DNA of 64,000 nt, taken from contig NZ_JANJUQ010000023.1 of the NCBI RefSeq assembly GCF_024710485.1, positions 1 to 64,000 of the forward strand. Reading direction: 5' to 3'. The translations under genes and the position numbers were made by a program. Of this stretch, positions 43,032 through 52,103 are shown piece by piece. Each line of letters opens with the position of its first letter. The first letter of the stretch is position 1. The notes beneath the pieces are model-generated. The model had not been told where the DNA came from and did no database searches. It saw only the letters and a program-made list of their open reading frames with translations. This DNA is from Flavobacterium sp. (lineage in GTDB: Bacteria; Bacteroidota; Bacteroidia; Flavobacteriales; Flavobacteriaceae).

Positions 43032-45269
43032 TTAAAGTTTGGCGCCTACAGAAATATAGAAGGTTCTGCCTTCGCCCGCTAAAATTCCGGGACCGGGATA
43101 ACCGCCGGCTCTTCGGGTGGCGTATTCTTCGTCTAACAAGTTATTGATACCGGCGCGAAGGTTATAGTTTTTCAAGAATTTGTATTCGGCTGAAAAGTCA
43201 AACACTTGATATTCTTCTAATAAACCGGTTAAACCATTGGCTGATGGTGTTTTTGTGTTATTAGCATCGGTATAAATTTTACCCGACATGCGGTATTGTA
43301 CTGTAGCCGATAGGTTGTTATTCCCCCAAGAAAGACCAAAATTGTGAATGTATCTCGGTGCATTTTCCACGCGGTTTCCGGATAAGTTACTTTCGGTAAT
43401 GGTTACGTTTGGTGCGCTTCCGGTTGCAGTATACACTTTAAAATCGGTGTAACGACTGTCGATAAAACTCACCGACGCGAACAAATCTAAGTTACCGTAT
43501 GGTTTTTCTACTTCAAAGAAACGGGTAATGTTTAAGTTAAAAAAGCCTTCAATTCCTTTGTTTACGGTTTCTCCCAAATTGGTTCTGTAGATGTAAGTAC
43601 CTTGTGTCGGATCGTTGTTCACAAACTGACGCACGCCGCCGATTCGGTTGTTATAGCTCAAGTAGAACAAGCTGAAATCGAAGTTCAAATAGTTTTTATA
43701 TGTACCTCTGAAACCTAAATCGGCATTATAGCCGTCGGCATCTTTTAAGTTCGGATCGATGACATCGGTTACAGCCGGAGGCGTTAAATCGGAGAACAAT
43801 ACCGGGCGATACGCTTGGGTAATGTTGGCGTAAACATTGGTGGTTCTGAATTTATATTCCAAACCTAAACCAAATAACGGTTGGTTTCTGGAGATGGTTT
43901 TATTTGGTAAGGCTACTTCATTGCCGCTGCTGATACCAAATCTTCCCTCGGCTTCCGATTTGATGTACTCGTAACGAACACCCGGAGTTACGCTGAATTT
44001 TTCGGTTACTTTGAATTGGTTTTCTGCAAACACCGCTACGTTTTGGGTGGTGAAATCTAAGTCGCGTGCAAATTCACCGTCTATCGACAAATCAAAATCG
44101 GATCCGGTTGTGCCTCTTCCTTCTTGTTTGCGTTCGGTATTCGCTTTGTACAATCGAACCCCAAAAGCCAGGTTGTTATCGATTTTACCCAATTTGTATT
44201 TGAATACGTTACGGTTTTCCAAACCAAAGTTTTTGTAGTAATCGCGATCCACTCTTCGGTTGGCGTAATCGTTGGTTGCCGGATTGATAACATCTTCCAC
44301 ATTAGGTGCAGCGGTAAAACCAACACTGTTGCGTTCGCCTATAAGTCCGAATAACTTAGTGTCGGAAGTCAATCGTTCGCTGATTTTAGTTTCTAAGTGA
44401 ACGGAGAATAAATTCCACGGCGTACCAAACCAGTTTCTTTCTCTTAGCGACTGACGCGGATCATTGTTAAATTGCTCATCGGTTAAACCACCGGCTTGTT
44501 GCATTTTGTAATCCATATTGGTATATTCTGCCGAAAGTTTAGTGTCTTCTGTAAATTGGTATTCCACAAAAGCATGGGTGTTTCTCACGGTATATTCGCT
44601 ATTTTCCCTCCAACCATCGCCACTGCGAGAATGATTGTAAACATAATAAGAGAATTTTTTGTATTTACCGCCAAGGGCATTGTAGCTGCTCATTAGGCCA
44701 TAGCTTCCTAAGGTATTTTGGGTTTCGAATGAGAATTTTTTCTTGGTTTCTCTTTTTAAAACATAATTTAAAGTACCGCCAAACTGTGGTCCGAATTGCA
44801 ACGAAGCGCCGCCACGCACCAAGCTGATAGTTTCAACGGCTTCTAAAGGCGGATTGTAATATGCTTCCGGATAACCGAAGACATCAGAAGAAATATCATA
44901 ACCGTTTTGACGGGTGTTGAGTTCCCAACTTCTATTCGGACTCAAGCCGCGTACGCCAACGTTGATTTGGATACCGGAACCATCGTTTTCCCACACCGTT
45001 ACTCCCGGAATACGGGCAAAAATTTCACGGGCATTGTTATTGGTTAAGTTACCGTTGATGTTAGACAACTTTAAAACTTCATTCTTTTTTCCCGAAAACA
45101 ATACATTGTCTTTGGTTTCAGGCATTCTTTCCGGACTTTGTTGTTTCGGAATGATGATTACCGGAGCTAATCTTTTAACGGTATCGTTGGCTTCGGGTTC
45201 AAACTGGTCTTGGGCTTTAACAGAGTAGGTTGCTAACAGGGAGATGAGCAAAAAGGATAAACGTCGCAT
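43032..45269 (-). CDS. TonB-dependent outer-membrane receptor (FecA-like)
   Basis: A 745-residue receptor with signal peptide (SLLATYSVKAQ), plug domain containing NNAREIFARIPGVTVWENDG and SLVRGGASLQFGPQFGGTLNYV, and a long barrel ending FYISVGAKL. The plug and DIDxNARQNGYDISSDVFGY-like region resemble FecA-type iron-siderophore or iron-citrate receptors. No FecR-like regulator is near. It lies 106 bases downstream of feoB on the same strand but has its own strong-looking promoter with a TTG-N19-TATCTTTG arrangement and two copies of the operator-like motif. Confidence 0.9.
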   Translation of the reverse strand: MRRLSFLLISLLATYSVKAQDQFEPEANDTVKRLAPVIIIPKQQSPERMPETKDNVLFSGKKNEVLKLSNINGNLTNNNAREIFARIPGVTVWENDGSGIQINVGVRGLSPNRSWELNTRQNGYDISSDVFGYPEAYYNPPLEAVETISLVRGGASLQFGPQFGGTLNYVLKRETKKKFSFETQNTLGSYGLMSSYNALGGKYKKFSYYVYNHSRSGDGWRENSEYTVRNTHAFVEYQFTEDTKLSAEYTNMDYKMQQAGGLTDEQFNNDPRQSLRERNWFGTPWNLFSVHLETKISERLTSDTKLFGLIGERNSVGFTAAPNVEDVINPATNDYANRRVDRDYYKNFGLENRNVFKYKLGKIDNNLAFGVRLYKANTERKQEGRGTTGSDFDLSIDGEFARDLDFTTQNVAVFAENQFKVTEKFSVTPGVRYEYIKSEAEGRFGISSGNEVALPNKTISRNQPLFGLGLEYKFRTTNVYANITQAYRPVLFSDLTPPAVTDVIDPNLKDADGYNADLGFRGTYKNYLNFDFSLFYLSYNNRIGGVRQFVNNDPTQGTYIYRTNLGETVNKGIEGFFNLNITRFFEVEKPYGNLDLFASVSFIDSRYTDFKVYTATGSAPNVTITESNLSGNRVENAPRYIHNFGLSWGNNNLSATVQYRMSGKIYTDANNTKTPSANGLTGLLEEYQVFDFSAEYKFLKNYNLRAGINNLLDEEYATRRAGGYPGPGILAGEGRTFYISVGAKL

Positions 45270-45274
45270 TTTTA

Positions 45275-45289
45275 TTTAGATTAAATCAA
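45275..45289. promoter_or_regulatory. Operator-like motif downstream of the receptor -7 box
   Basis: TTTAGATTAAATCAA lies five bases downstream (minus-strand sense) of the TATCTTTG box, at the likely transcription start of the FecA-like receptor. The same motif with the same spacing occurs before feoA. Confidence 0.6.
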
Positions 45290-45294
45290 CGCAG

Positions 45295-45332
45295 CAAAGA
45301 TACTTTGTATTTTTATTTAGACAAAATATAAA
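45295..45332 (-). promoter_or_regulatory. FecA-like receptor promoter with overlapping motif
   Basis: Minus strand: -7 box TATCTTTG at 45302-45295, 19-base spacer, -33 TTG at 45324-45322, an ideal Bacteroidota promoter. The TTTAGACAAAATATAAA motif (45316-45332) overlaps the -33 element. Confidence 0.7.
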
Positions 45333-45375
45333 TAATAAAATTTTAGAATTTTTTTAGCCTAAAAAGGCGCCGTAT

Positions 45376-47481
45376 TTACTTCAAAAGTTGGTAGGCAATT
45401 AAGGAAGACAGATAGGCAACACCACTCATGAAAACCAACTGAATTACAGGCCATTTCCAGCTGTTGGTTTCCCTTTTTACGATGGCTAGCGTACTGATAC
45501 ATTGCATGGCAAAGGCGTAAAATAGTAAGAGTGAAACACCGGTCGCAAAGTTGAAGACTTTGGTGCCGTCCGGATGAATTTCGGCGTTCATGCGGTTTTT
45601 GATGGTGGTTTCTTCTTCGCTGTGGCTGCCAACGCTGTAAATAGTGGCCAAAGTTCCCACAAATACTTCTCTTGCTGCAAAAGAGCTTACCACAGCAATT
45701 CCGATTTTCCAATCGTAACCCAACGGTTCAATAACCGGTTCAATGGATTTCCCCATGATGCCGATATAAGAATTCTCTAATTTATGGGCGCTGATTTGGT
45801 CGTTTAGGTATTCCAAATCATCCAAACGGTTTTCCGCTTTGACTTTCTTGATGACCAAGCTTTCTGCGTTGTCAAAGCCTTTGGCCGGACCGTGAGAGCC
45901 TAAAAACCACAAAATAATCGATAAGGTGAGAATGATTTTTCCGGCACCTAACACAAACGACTTGGTTTTTTCCACTACATTAATGGCTACATTTTTAAAC
46001 AACGGTAATTTGTAGTTTGGCATTTCCACTACAAAATACGATTTGGTTTTGAGGTCGAGTATTTTATTCAAAAGATAAGCCGAAAAAATCGCCATTCCAA
46101 AGCCAAGCAAGTAGAGCAACATTAGTGTAGCACCTTGTAAACTAAAAATGCCCAATACTCTTTTTTCCGGAATGATTAAGGCAATTAAAATGGCATAAAC
46201 CGGTAAGCGTGCGGAGCAAGTGATGAAAGGAGTAACCAATATGGTAATTAATCGTTCTTTCCAATTTTCAATGTTTCGGGCACTCATAATGGCCGGAATA
46301 GCACAAGCCGTTCCCGAAATTAAAGGCACGACGCTTTTTCCGGAAAGTCCGTAGCGGCGCATGATTTTGTCCATTAAAAATACCACGCGGCTCATATAAC
46401 CGCTTTCTTCTAAAACGGAAATAAACAAAAATAAGAAGGCAATTTGCGGGATAAAAATCACGATACCGCCTATACCGGGAATGATTCCTTCACTAATCAA
46501 ATTGGTCAGTTCACCCGGTGCCATATTCGTTTTGGTGTAGTTGGCCAAATTGGCAAAAGTGCTGTCAATAAATTCCATCGGTATACTTGACCAATCAAAA
46601 ATGGATTGAAAAATCAGGAATAAAATCCCAAAGAAAATTGCGTAGCCGTAAATTTTGTGTGTTAGGATTTTATCGAGTTTCAAACGCCAATCCGAGGCTG
46701 AAGAAAGATCTATTTTTTGTCCGATTTTTAAAGTATCATTGATAAACTGATACCGTTTGATGGTTTCTTTTTGTTGCAGTCGTTTTAAGTCGGCATGCGA
46801 TTTGGCAAAGGAACTTTCGATTTCCTTTCGTTCCAAATTCATGAAATTCACATCTTGCGTAATGACCAACCAAAGTTTGTACAATAACTGATCCGGGAAC
46901 GCATTTCGGAGTTTGTTAAAATACTCCGGGTCAATTACAGAAGCGTTCAAACATGGTTCTGTAGATAGGTTTTTATAGTCTACTATCGCATTTTTCAAGT
47001 CATTAATTCCGCTGCCTTTTCGCGTACTAACCAAAACAACTTTAGTTTTTAATTGGGCTTCCAAAAAAGGAATATCCAATGAAATGCCTTTCGCTTTCAT
47101 TCGGTCCACCATATTGATGACCAAAATGGTTGGAATTTCCAAATCTTTAATCTGGGTGAAAAGCAGTAAGTTTCGTTTCAGGTTTTCAACATCTGTAACC
47201 ACAACGGCTACATCGGGGAAGAGTTTGTCGTTTTTATTCAACAACAATTCAATCACCACATTTTCATCAATCGAACTAGCATTCAAACTGTAGGTTCCGG
47301 GTAAATCCAGTATGTTCGCCTTGATGTTATTGGGTAGTTTACAAAACCCCAGTTTTTTGTCTACTGTTATCCCGGGATAATTCCCAACCTGTTGGTTTAA
47401 ACCGGTGAGTTCATTAAAAACAGAGGTTTTTCCGGTATTCGGATTGCCGATTAGCGCTACAGTAATGTTTTGAATGCTCAT
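45376..47481 (-). CDS. feoB: Ferrous iron transporter FeoB
   Basis: Main permease for ferrous iron. The N-terminal G domain carries G1 GNPNTGKT (12-19), G3 DLPGTYSL (59-66) and G4 NMVD (123-126). Two gate domains follow in the membrane region, with IVIFIPQIAFLFLFISVLEESGYMSR split across one gate and SGTACAIPAIMSARN in the other. At 701 residues it is full length. It starts four bases after feoA and is part of feoA-feoB. Confidence 0.96.
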   Translation of the reverse strand: MSIQNITVALIGNPNTGKTSVFNELTGLNQQVGNYPGITVDKKLGFCKLPNNIKANILDLPGTYSLNASSIDENVVIELLLNKNDKLFPDVAVVVTDVENLKRNLLLFTQIKDLEIPTILVINMVDRMKAKGISLDIPFLEAQLKTKVVLVSTRKGSGINDLKNAIVDYKNLSTEPCLNASVIDPEYFNKLRNAFPDQLLYKLWLVITQDVNFMNLERKEIESSFAKSHADLKRLQQKETIKRYQFINDTLKIGQKIDLSSASDWRLKLDKILTHKIYGYAIFFGILFLIFQSIFDWSSIPMEFIDSTFANLANYTKTNMAPGELTNLISEGIIPGIGGIVIFIPQIAFLFLFISVLEESGYMSRVVFLMDKIMRRYGLSGKSVVPLISGTACAIPAIMSARNIENWKERLITILVTPFITCSARLPVYAILIALIIPEKRVLGIFSLQGATLMLLYLLGFGMAIFSAYLLNKILDLKTKSYFVVEMPNYKLPLFKNVAINVVEKTKSFVLGAGKIILTLSIILWFLGSHGPAKGFDNAESLVIKKVKAENRLDDLEYLNDQISAHKLENSYIGIMGKSIEPVIEPLGYDWKIGIAVVSSFAAREVFVGTLATIYSVGSHSEEETTIKNRMNAEIHPDGTKVFNFATGVSLLLFYAFAMQCISTLAIVKRETNSWKWPVIQLVFMSGVAYLSSLIAYQLLK

Positions 47482-47485
47482 GTTT

Positions 47486-47722
47486 TTACGGTTCGAGGAT
47501 TTCTACTTCAATTTCATGAGCGGTTTCTTTCCGAATAGCCAAATGAGAACCGTTGTTTACATTAAGGTAAATAGGATCGCCCAGCGGTGCAATTTGAATA
47601 ATCTCCAACTCATTGTCGGGCAAGCAACCCATTTCCAAAAGTTTCAACGGAATTTTATCCAAATCCACATGCGTGATGATGGCTTTGTCTCCTATTTTTA
47701 ATAAATCAACGGTAGTTTTCAA
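47486..47722 (-). CDS. feoA: Ferrous iron transport protein A
   Basis: A 78-residue SH3-like protein that works with FeoB at the cytoplasmic side. LLKIGDKAIITHVD at the start and LKLLEMGCLPDNELEI match FeoA. First gene of feoAB. The promoter region upstream has TACTTTTG (47749-47756, minus strand) and the motif TTTAGATTGAATTAA at 47729-47743, suggesting metal control. Confidence 0.93.
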   Translation of the reverse strand: MKTTVDLLKIGDKAIITHVDLDKIPLKLLEMGCLPDNELEIIQIAPLGDPIYLNVNNGSHLAIRKETAHEIEVEILEP

Positions 47723-47728
47723 TGCTTA

Positions 47729-47756
47729 TTTAGATTGAATTAAGATTGCAAAAGTA
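47729..47756 (-). promoter_or_regulatory. feoAB promoter -7 box and operator-like motif
   Basis: TACTTTTG at 47756-47749 on the minus strand matches TAnnTTTG. Five bases downstream begins TTTAGATTGAATTAA (plus-strand 47729-47743), the same relation as before the FecA-like receptor. No clear -33 TTG is visible. Confidence 0.6.
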
Positions 47757-47796
47757 GCGATAAAAAAAGAAAACAGAATGATAAATATCAGTTTAA

Positions 47797-48471
47797 CTAA
47801 TTTTTATCTTCTGTTAACAGCCATTGAATGTCTTCAATTAACTTTTTAACTTCTTCTTTCTTCGTACCGTCATAAAAACCGCGAACGCGTCTTTCGGCAT
47901 CCACTAACACAAAATTTTCGGTGTGAACCATGTCGTACAATTCTTCAGGCTTACCAAGTTTGACTGCCAAATACGATTTGCGTGCCATGCTGTAAATGTC
48001 TTTTTTATCGCCGGTAACCAAGTTCCATTTCGAATCGATGACGCCTTTTTCCAAGGCATATTTTTTCAGCACCGGAACACTGTCAATTTCAGGGGTTACA
48101 GTATGAGAAAGAATCATCACTTTAGGGTTATTGGCAAACGCTTTTTGAATGTCAATCATATTCGTGGTCATAATAGGACAGATAGAGCCGCAAGTGGTGA
48201 AGAAGAAATCGGCCACATAAATCTTGCCCTCATAATCTTTTTGAGTGATGGTTTTTCCGTTTTGGTTGGTAAACGAGAAATCACCTATAGTATGGTATTT
48301 GGCTACATATTGTACAGTGCTGTCCACCAGTTCAGGATTAACATCAGCCGGGTTGTAAATCGGCAACGTCTTTTGAGGCTTTAGTGCGTTGTAAAACAAG
48401 GAAACGGTAATTATGGAGAACAGTACAAAAGAGAGAATTAAAATCCGATATTTTTTGATAAAATCCAACAT
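47797..48471 (-). CDS. SCO1/SenC-family copper chaperone-like protein
   Basis: A 224-residue membrane-anchored thioredoxin-fold protein (anchor about 10-28). Copper ligands are Cys94 and Cys98 in TTCGSICP and the later His in YDMVHTENFVLVD. SCO proteins help assemble the CuA site of cytochrome oxidase or act in redox sensing. The ATG at 48471 is chosen; the frame runs 12 codons further. No cytochrome oxidase genes are near. Confidence 0.9.
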   Translation of the reverse strand: MLDFIKKYRILILSFVLFSIITVSLFYNALKPQKTLPIYNPADVNPELVDSTVQYVAKYHTIGDFSFTNQNGKTITQKDYEGKIYVADFFFTTCGSICPIMTTNMIDIQKAFANNPKVMILSHTVTPEIDSVPVLKKYALEKGVIDSKWNLVTGDKKDIYSMARKSYLAVKLGKPEELYDMVHTENFVLVDAERRVRGFYDGTKKEEVKKLIEDIQWLLTEDKN

Positions 48472-48608
48472 TTGGTTTTTTTGACAAAAGTACGAAAGCG
48501 CCATCATAATTGTAACGATAATCCGCTAATCAACACTTATAATTTTGTTAAAAAATCGATTGTAAAGTCATAATCGGTAAATTTGTAAGTCTAACTTATT
48601 TCAAACCT

Positions 48609-50660
48609 ATGAAAAGAAATACTATTGCTAAAGTAGCGATGCTGGCTTTGGTTACGCTCAGTACTGCTCCACTAAATGCACAAGAAAAGAAACCGGGCAT
48701 CGATTTGTCTTTAATGGACAAATCAGTTCGCCCAAACGATGATTTTTTCAACTTTGTTAACGGAACTTGGGTAAAGAACACCGAGATTCCGGCCGACCGT
48801 ACCCGTTGGGGAAGCTTTGACGAATTGCGTCAAAAAACCGACGTAGATGCCTTAAATATCTTGGAAGAAGCGGCTAAAAATCCGGCCTATAAATCCAATA
48901 CTGATCAAGGCAAAGCCATTAATTTGTACCGCACCATTATGGATACGGTGGCCCGAAATAAAGCCGGTATCAAACCTTTAAAGCCTTATTTGGACAAAAT
49001 CAACAAAGTTAAATCGGTAGCCGATTTGCAAAAATTAATGTTGGAAATGGCTTCAAGAGGTGGAATTGGATTTTTCGGTGTTGGTGTTGGTACCGATGCT
49101 AAAAACAGCAACCGCAACGTGGTGAATGTTGGTCCGGGTTCCTTGGGTTTACCAGACAGAGATTATTACGTTTCTGATGATGCTGATTCCAAAGAAAAAA
49201 GGCAGAAATACGTAGCGCATGTTGCCAGAATGTTGGCTTTCTTGGGTGAAAAACCGCAAGTGGCTCAGAAAAATGCCGAAAATATTTTGGCTCTAGAAAT
49301 TGCGATGTCTAAGCCAAGATTAGACAGAGTGGAACGCAGAGACCGCAGAAAAACGTATAATCCGATGACGGTAGCCGACTTGCAAAAATTAACGCCGGCC
49401 ATACAATGGGAGAGTTATATTACCGGTTTAGGGTTGCCAAAAGTGGACACGGTTATTGTGTCGCAACCGCGCTATATGGAAGCTTTGCAAAAAATATTTA
49501 CCGAAAACAAATTGGAAGATTGGAAAGCTTATATGCGTTGGACTTTACTCAATGACGCAGCCGGAAAATTATCGACTGAATTGGAAACGGCCAATTGGGA
49601 ATTTTACAGCAAAACCTTAAGCGGTGCCATCAAACAACGTCCTCGCAAAGAAAGAGCGTTGCAAGTCATTAACGGCGCTACCGGTGAAGCTTTAGGAAAA
49701 TTATACGTTGAAAAAATGTTCCCGGCTGAGGCCAAAACCAAAGCGGCGAATATGATTAAGAACGTGATCAAGGCTTATGAAATTCGTATCAATAATTTGA
49801 CTTGGATGTCGCCTCAAACCAAATTGAGCGCTATCGAGAAATTGAACAAGATGACGGTTAAAATCGGTTATCCTGATAAGTGGAAAGACTATTCGGCTCT
49901 TGCCATCCAAAGTCCGGAAGAAGGCGGAACGTATTTTGACAACGCCATGAATATTGCCAATTGGAGTTTCAAAAGAAACATCGATAAAATGGGCAAACCG
50001 GTAGACAAAACCGAATGGGGCATGTCGCCACAAACTGTAAACGCTTATTTCAATCCTTCCAATAACGAAATTGTATTCCCTGCCGCTATTTTGCAACCAC
50101 CGTTTTACGATTACAAAGCGGATGAAGCGGTAAATTATGGTGGTATCGGAGCTGTTATCGGTCACGAAATCTCCCATGGTTTTGACGATTCAGGCTCAAG
50201 ATACAACGCCGACGGAAACTTGGTAAACTGGTGGACGGAAGAAGATTTGAAACAATTCACGGCTTTAGGAACCGCTTTAGCTGATCAATATTCGGCTTTA
50301 GAGCCGCTACCGGGAATTAAAGTAGACGGTAAATTTACTTTGGGCGAAAACATAGGCGACTTAGGCGGTATAAATGCGGCTTACGACGGTTTGCAATTGT
50401 ATTTAAAAGAGAACGGCAATCCGGGCTTGATTGACGGTTTTACACCGGAACAACGTTTGTTTATTTCTTGGGCGACCATTTGGAGAAGTAAAATGCGCGA
50501 TGAAGCGATTAAAAATCAAGTGAAAACCGATCCGCATTCGCCGGGCATGTACCGCGCTTATGTGCCGTTGTTGAACTTAGATACATTCCACCAAGCCTTT
50601 GGCATCAAACCTGGCGACGGGATGTACCTGGCTCCGGAAAAGAGAGTGAAAATTTGGTAA
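48609..50660 (+). CDS. M13-family (neprilysin-like) zinc metallopeptidase
   Basis: The 683-residue protein has a signal peptide ending near residue 24 (TLSTAPLNAQ). The zinc site is HEISH (His519, Glu520, His523), with the third ligand in GENIGDLGG near residue 578, and NAYFNPSNNEIVFPA upstream matches the substrate-binding region. It should cleave peptides in the periplasm. It is monocistronic and ends in a strong terminator. Confidence 0.95.
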   Translation: MKRNTIAKVAMLALVTLSTAPLNAQEKKPGIDLSLMDKSVRPNDDFFNFVNGTWVKNTEIPADRTRWGSFDELRQKTDVDALNILEEAAKNPAYKSNTDQGKAINLYRTIMDTVARNKAGIKPLKPYLDKINKVKSVADLQKLMLEMASRGGIGFFGVGVGTDAKNSNRNVVNVGPGSLGLPDRDYYVSDDADSKEKRQKYVAHVARMLAFLGEKPQVAQKNAENILALEIAMSKPRLDRVERRDRRKTYNPMTVADLQKLTPAIQWESYITGLGLPKVDTVIVSQPRYMEALQKIFTENKLEDWKAYMRWTLLNDAAGKLSTELETANWEFYSKTLSGAIKQRPRKERALQVINGATGEALGKLYVEKMFPAEAKTKAANMIKNVIKAYEIRINNLTWMSPQTKLSAIEKLNKMTVKIGYPDKWKDYSALAIQSPEEGGTYFDNAMNIANWSFKRNIDKMGKPVDKTEWGMSPQTVNAYFNPSNNEIVFPAAILQPPFYDYKADEAVNYGGIGAVIGHEISHGFDDSGSRYNADGNLVNWWTEEDLKQFTALGTALADQYSALEPLPGIKVDGKFTLGENIGDLGGINAAYDGLQLYLKENGNPGLIDGFTPEQRLFISWATIWRSKMRDEAIKNQVKTDPHSPGMYRAYVPLLNLDTFHQAFGIKPGDGMYLAPEKRVKIW

Positions 50661-50663
50661 AAA

Positions 50664-50695
50664 ATAAAAAACCTCAAGCTGTAACTTGAGGTTTT
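50664..50695 (+). terminator. Intrinsic terminator of the M13 peptidase
   Basis: AAAAAACCTCAAG and CTTGAGGTTTTTT form a 13-base stem with a six-base loop followed by A/T sequence. It can also serve the minus-strand lipoprotein gene at 50721. Confidence 0.9.
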
Positions 50696-50720
50696 TTATT
50701 TATGGGTATATCAATACGAA

Positions 50721-51158
50721 TTAGTTAGAAGGAACTTTTTCATAGCGAGCAACATCACAATAATTTTCCTGTAAACAAGAAAGTCTTAATTCGGTTTCTG
50801 TTAGTAAGCTAATTATTGTACTCCCATTATTGTTAATTCCGTTTGGGTTGGAGTCATAAAAAAAATTAAGTTTATTATTGTTGGTAACAGTAAATGTGCC
50901 GGTATATTGATAGTTTTGATGTAATTGAGAGAAAGTTTTATCACTATTAAATGTGATGTAATCATCATTTTCATAGGCGTTAAAAATCGGCATATTATTT
51001 TCATCAAACACATCATGTACATAAATTCCTTTAAATTCCCATGTACCAATTAATTCTTCAGGAATCGGAGTTTCCAGCTCATTTTCCGCTTCAGTTTCAC
51101 TTTTAGAACAACTTATAAAGGTTGTGATTAATAGCAGTAATAGCGTGATATTTTTCAT
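50721..51158 (-). CDS. Lipocalin-like lipoprotein, second copy
   Basis: A 145-residue lipoprotein with signal peptide and lipobox Cys at about 17 (TTFISCSKSE). The domain opens IGTWEFKGIYV and has DYITFNSDKTFSQ, resembling the lipocalin-like proteins of Bacteroidota, such as the one at 25006. Ligand unknown. Region 51159-51299 upstream shows no gene. Confidence 0.75.
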   Translation of the reverse strand: MKNITLLLLLITTFISCSKSETEAENELETPIPEELIGTWEFKGIYVHDVFDENNMPIFNAYENDDYITFNSDKTFSQLHQNYQYTGTFTVTNNNKLNFFYDSNPNGINNNGSTIISLLTETELRLSCLQENYCDVARYEKVPSN

Positions 51159-51299
51159 AAAAAAATCGTTAGAACAACTCTAATGTAAGAAAATATTTTA
51201 CATAAATAAAGTTTACAGATGTTTTTTTCCATTAAAAAGGAATATTGTTTTGCTGCTCTTGCTAAGATGTCAATAAATCTATTAAGTATGCTCCAGGGT

Positions 51300-52103
51300 T
51301 TACAGCTCTGGTTTTATAAACGAATAGTTCAAAACCCGGGCAATTTTTTCAGAATCAATCCTTTTCCCAACCGATATATTCCCTTCTTCAAATTCCGGCA
51401 AAGGCAACCCTAATGCAATCGCTTTTTGGGTATAATAGTCTTTTCGGGTTGGATGATACGGCGCTACGGCATTGAACACTTCGCCTTTAGTATTTTGGGC
51501 AATGACTGCTTCGATGATGCCGATACAATCGTTTTGATGGATTAAATTAATCGGTGCTTCGGGGTTTTCCAGGTTTTTTCTTACGGCTAAAAAATGTATC
51601 GGATGTCGGTTTTCGCCTAACAATCCGCCAAATCGAATCACCGTAGTTTTAAAGTTGGTGTTGGCTTGCAACAATTTTTCGGTGGCTAACAATTGCCTGC
51701 CGCTTTCGGTATCGGGTTCGGGTTGGCTGTTTTCGGTCACGATGGTATTGTCATCGGCATACACCGAAGTCGAACTGATAAACACCACATGATTGATGGT
51801 TGATTGCGCTATAAAAGGAACAAGCGCCGCTATTTTCGCTACAAAATTTTCCGCACCATCACTTCTCAGTTTCGGCGGAATATCAATAATTAAAATTTCG
51901 GATTCTGATAAAAAAGCTTCTATGTTCCCCATGACTTTATTTTCCGTCAATCGAATAGAATAGGCTTGGATGTTGGCCGACTCCAATATGGCTAGTTTGG
52001 CTTCAGAAGTGGTAGAACCTTTTACCGAAAAACCTTTTGATATAAGTGATTTGGCGAGTGGTAATCCCAACCAGCCACAACCTAAGATACTGATTTTTTT
52101 CAT
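51300..52103 (-). CDS. NAD(P)-dependent SDR/epimerase-like protein
   Basis: A 267-residue protein with a Rossmann fold start, KISILGCGWLGLPLAKSL, and the VFISSTSVYAD motif, whose Ser/Tyr may act as in SDR catalysis; the Lys partner is not clear. It resembles the YeeZ-type family of unknown substrate. Its start overlaps the M28 gene's end by four bases (ATGA), so the two are cotranslated. Confidence 0.84.
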   Translation of the reverse strand: MKKISILGCGWLGLPLAKSLISKGFSVKGSTTSEAKLAILESANIQAYSIRLTENKVMGNIEAFLSESEILIIDIPPKLRSDGAENFVAKIAALVPFIAQSTINHVVFISSTSVYADDNTIVTENSQPEPDTESGRQLLATEKLLQANTNFKTTVIRFGGLLGENRHPIHFLAVRKNLENPEAPINLIHQNDCIGIIEAVIAQNTKGEVFNAVAPYHPTRKDYYTQKAIALGLPLPEFEEGNISVGKRIDSEKIARVLNYSFIKPEL

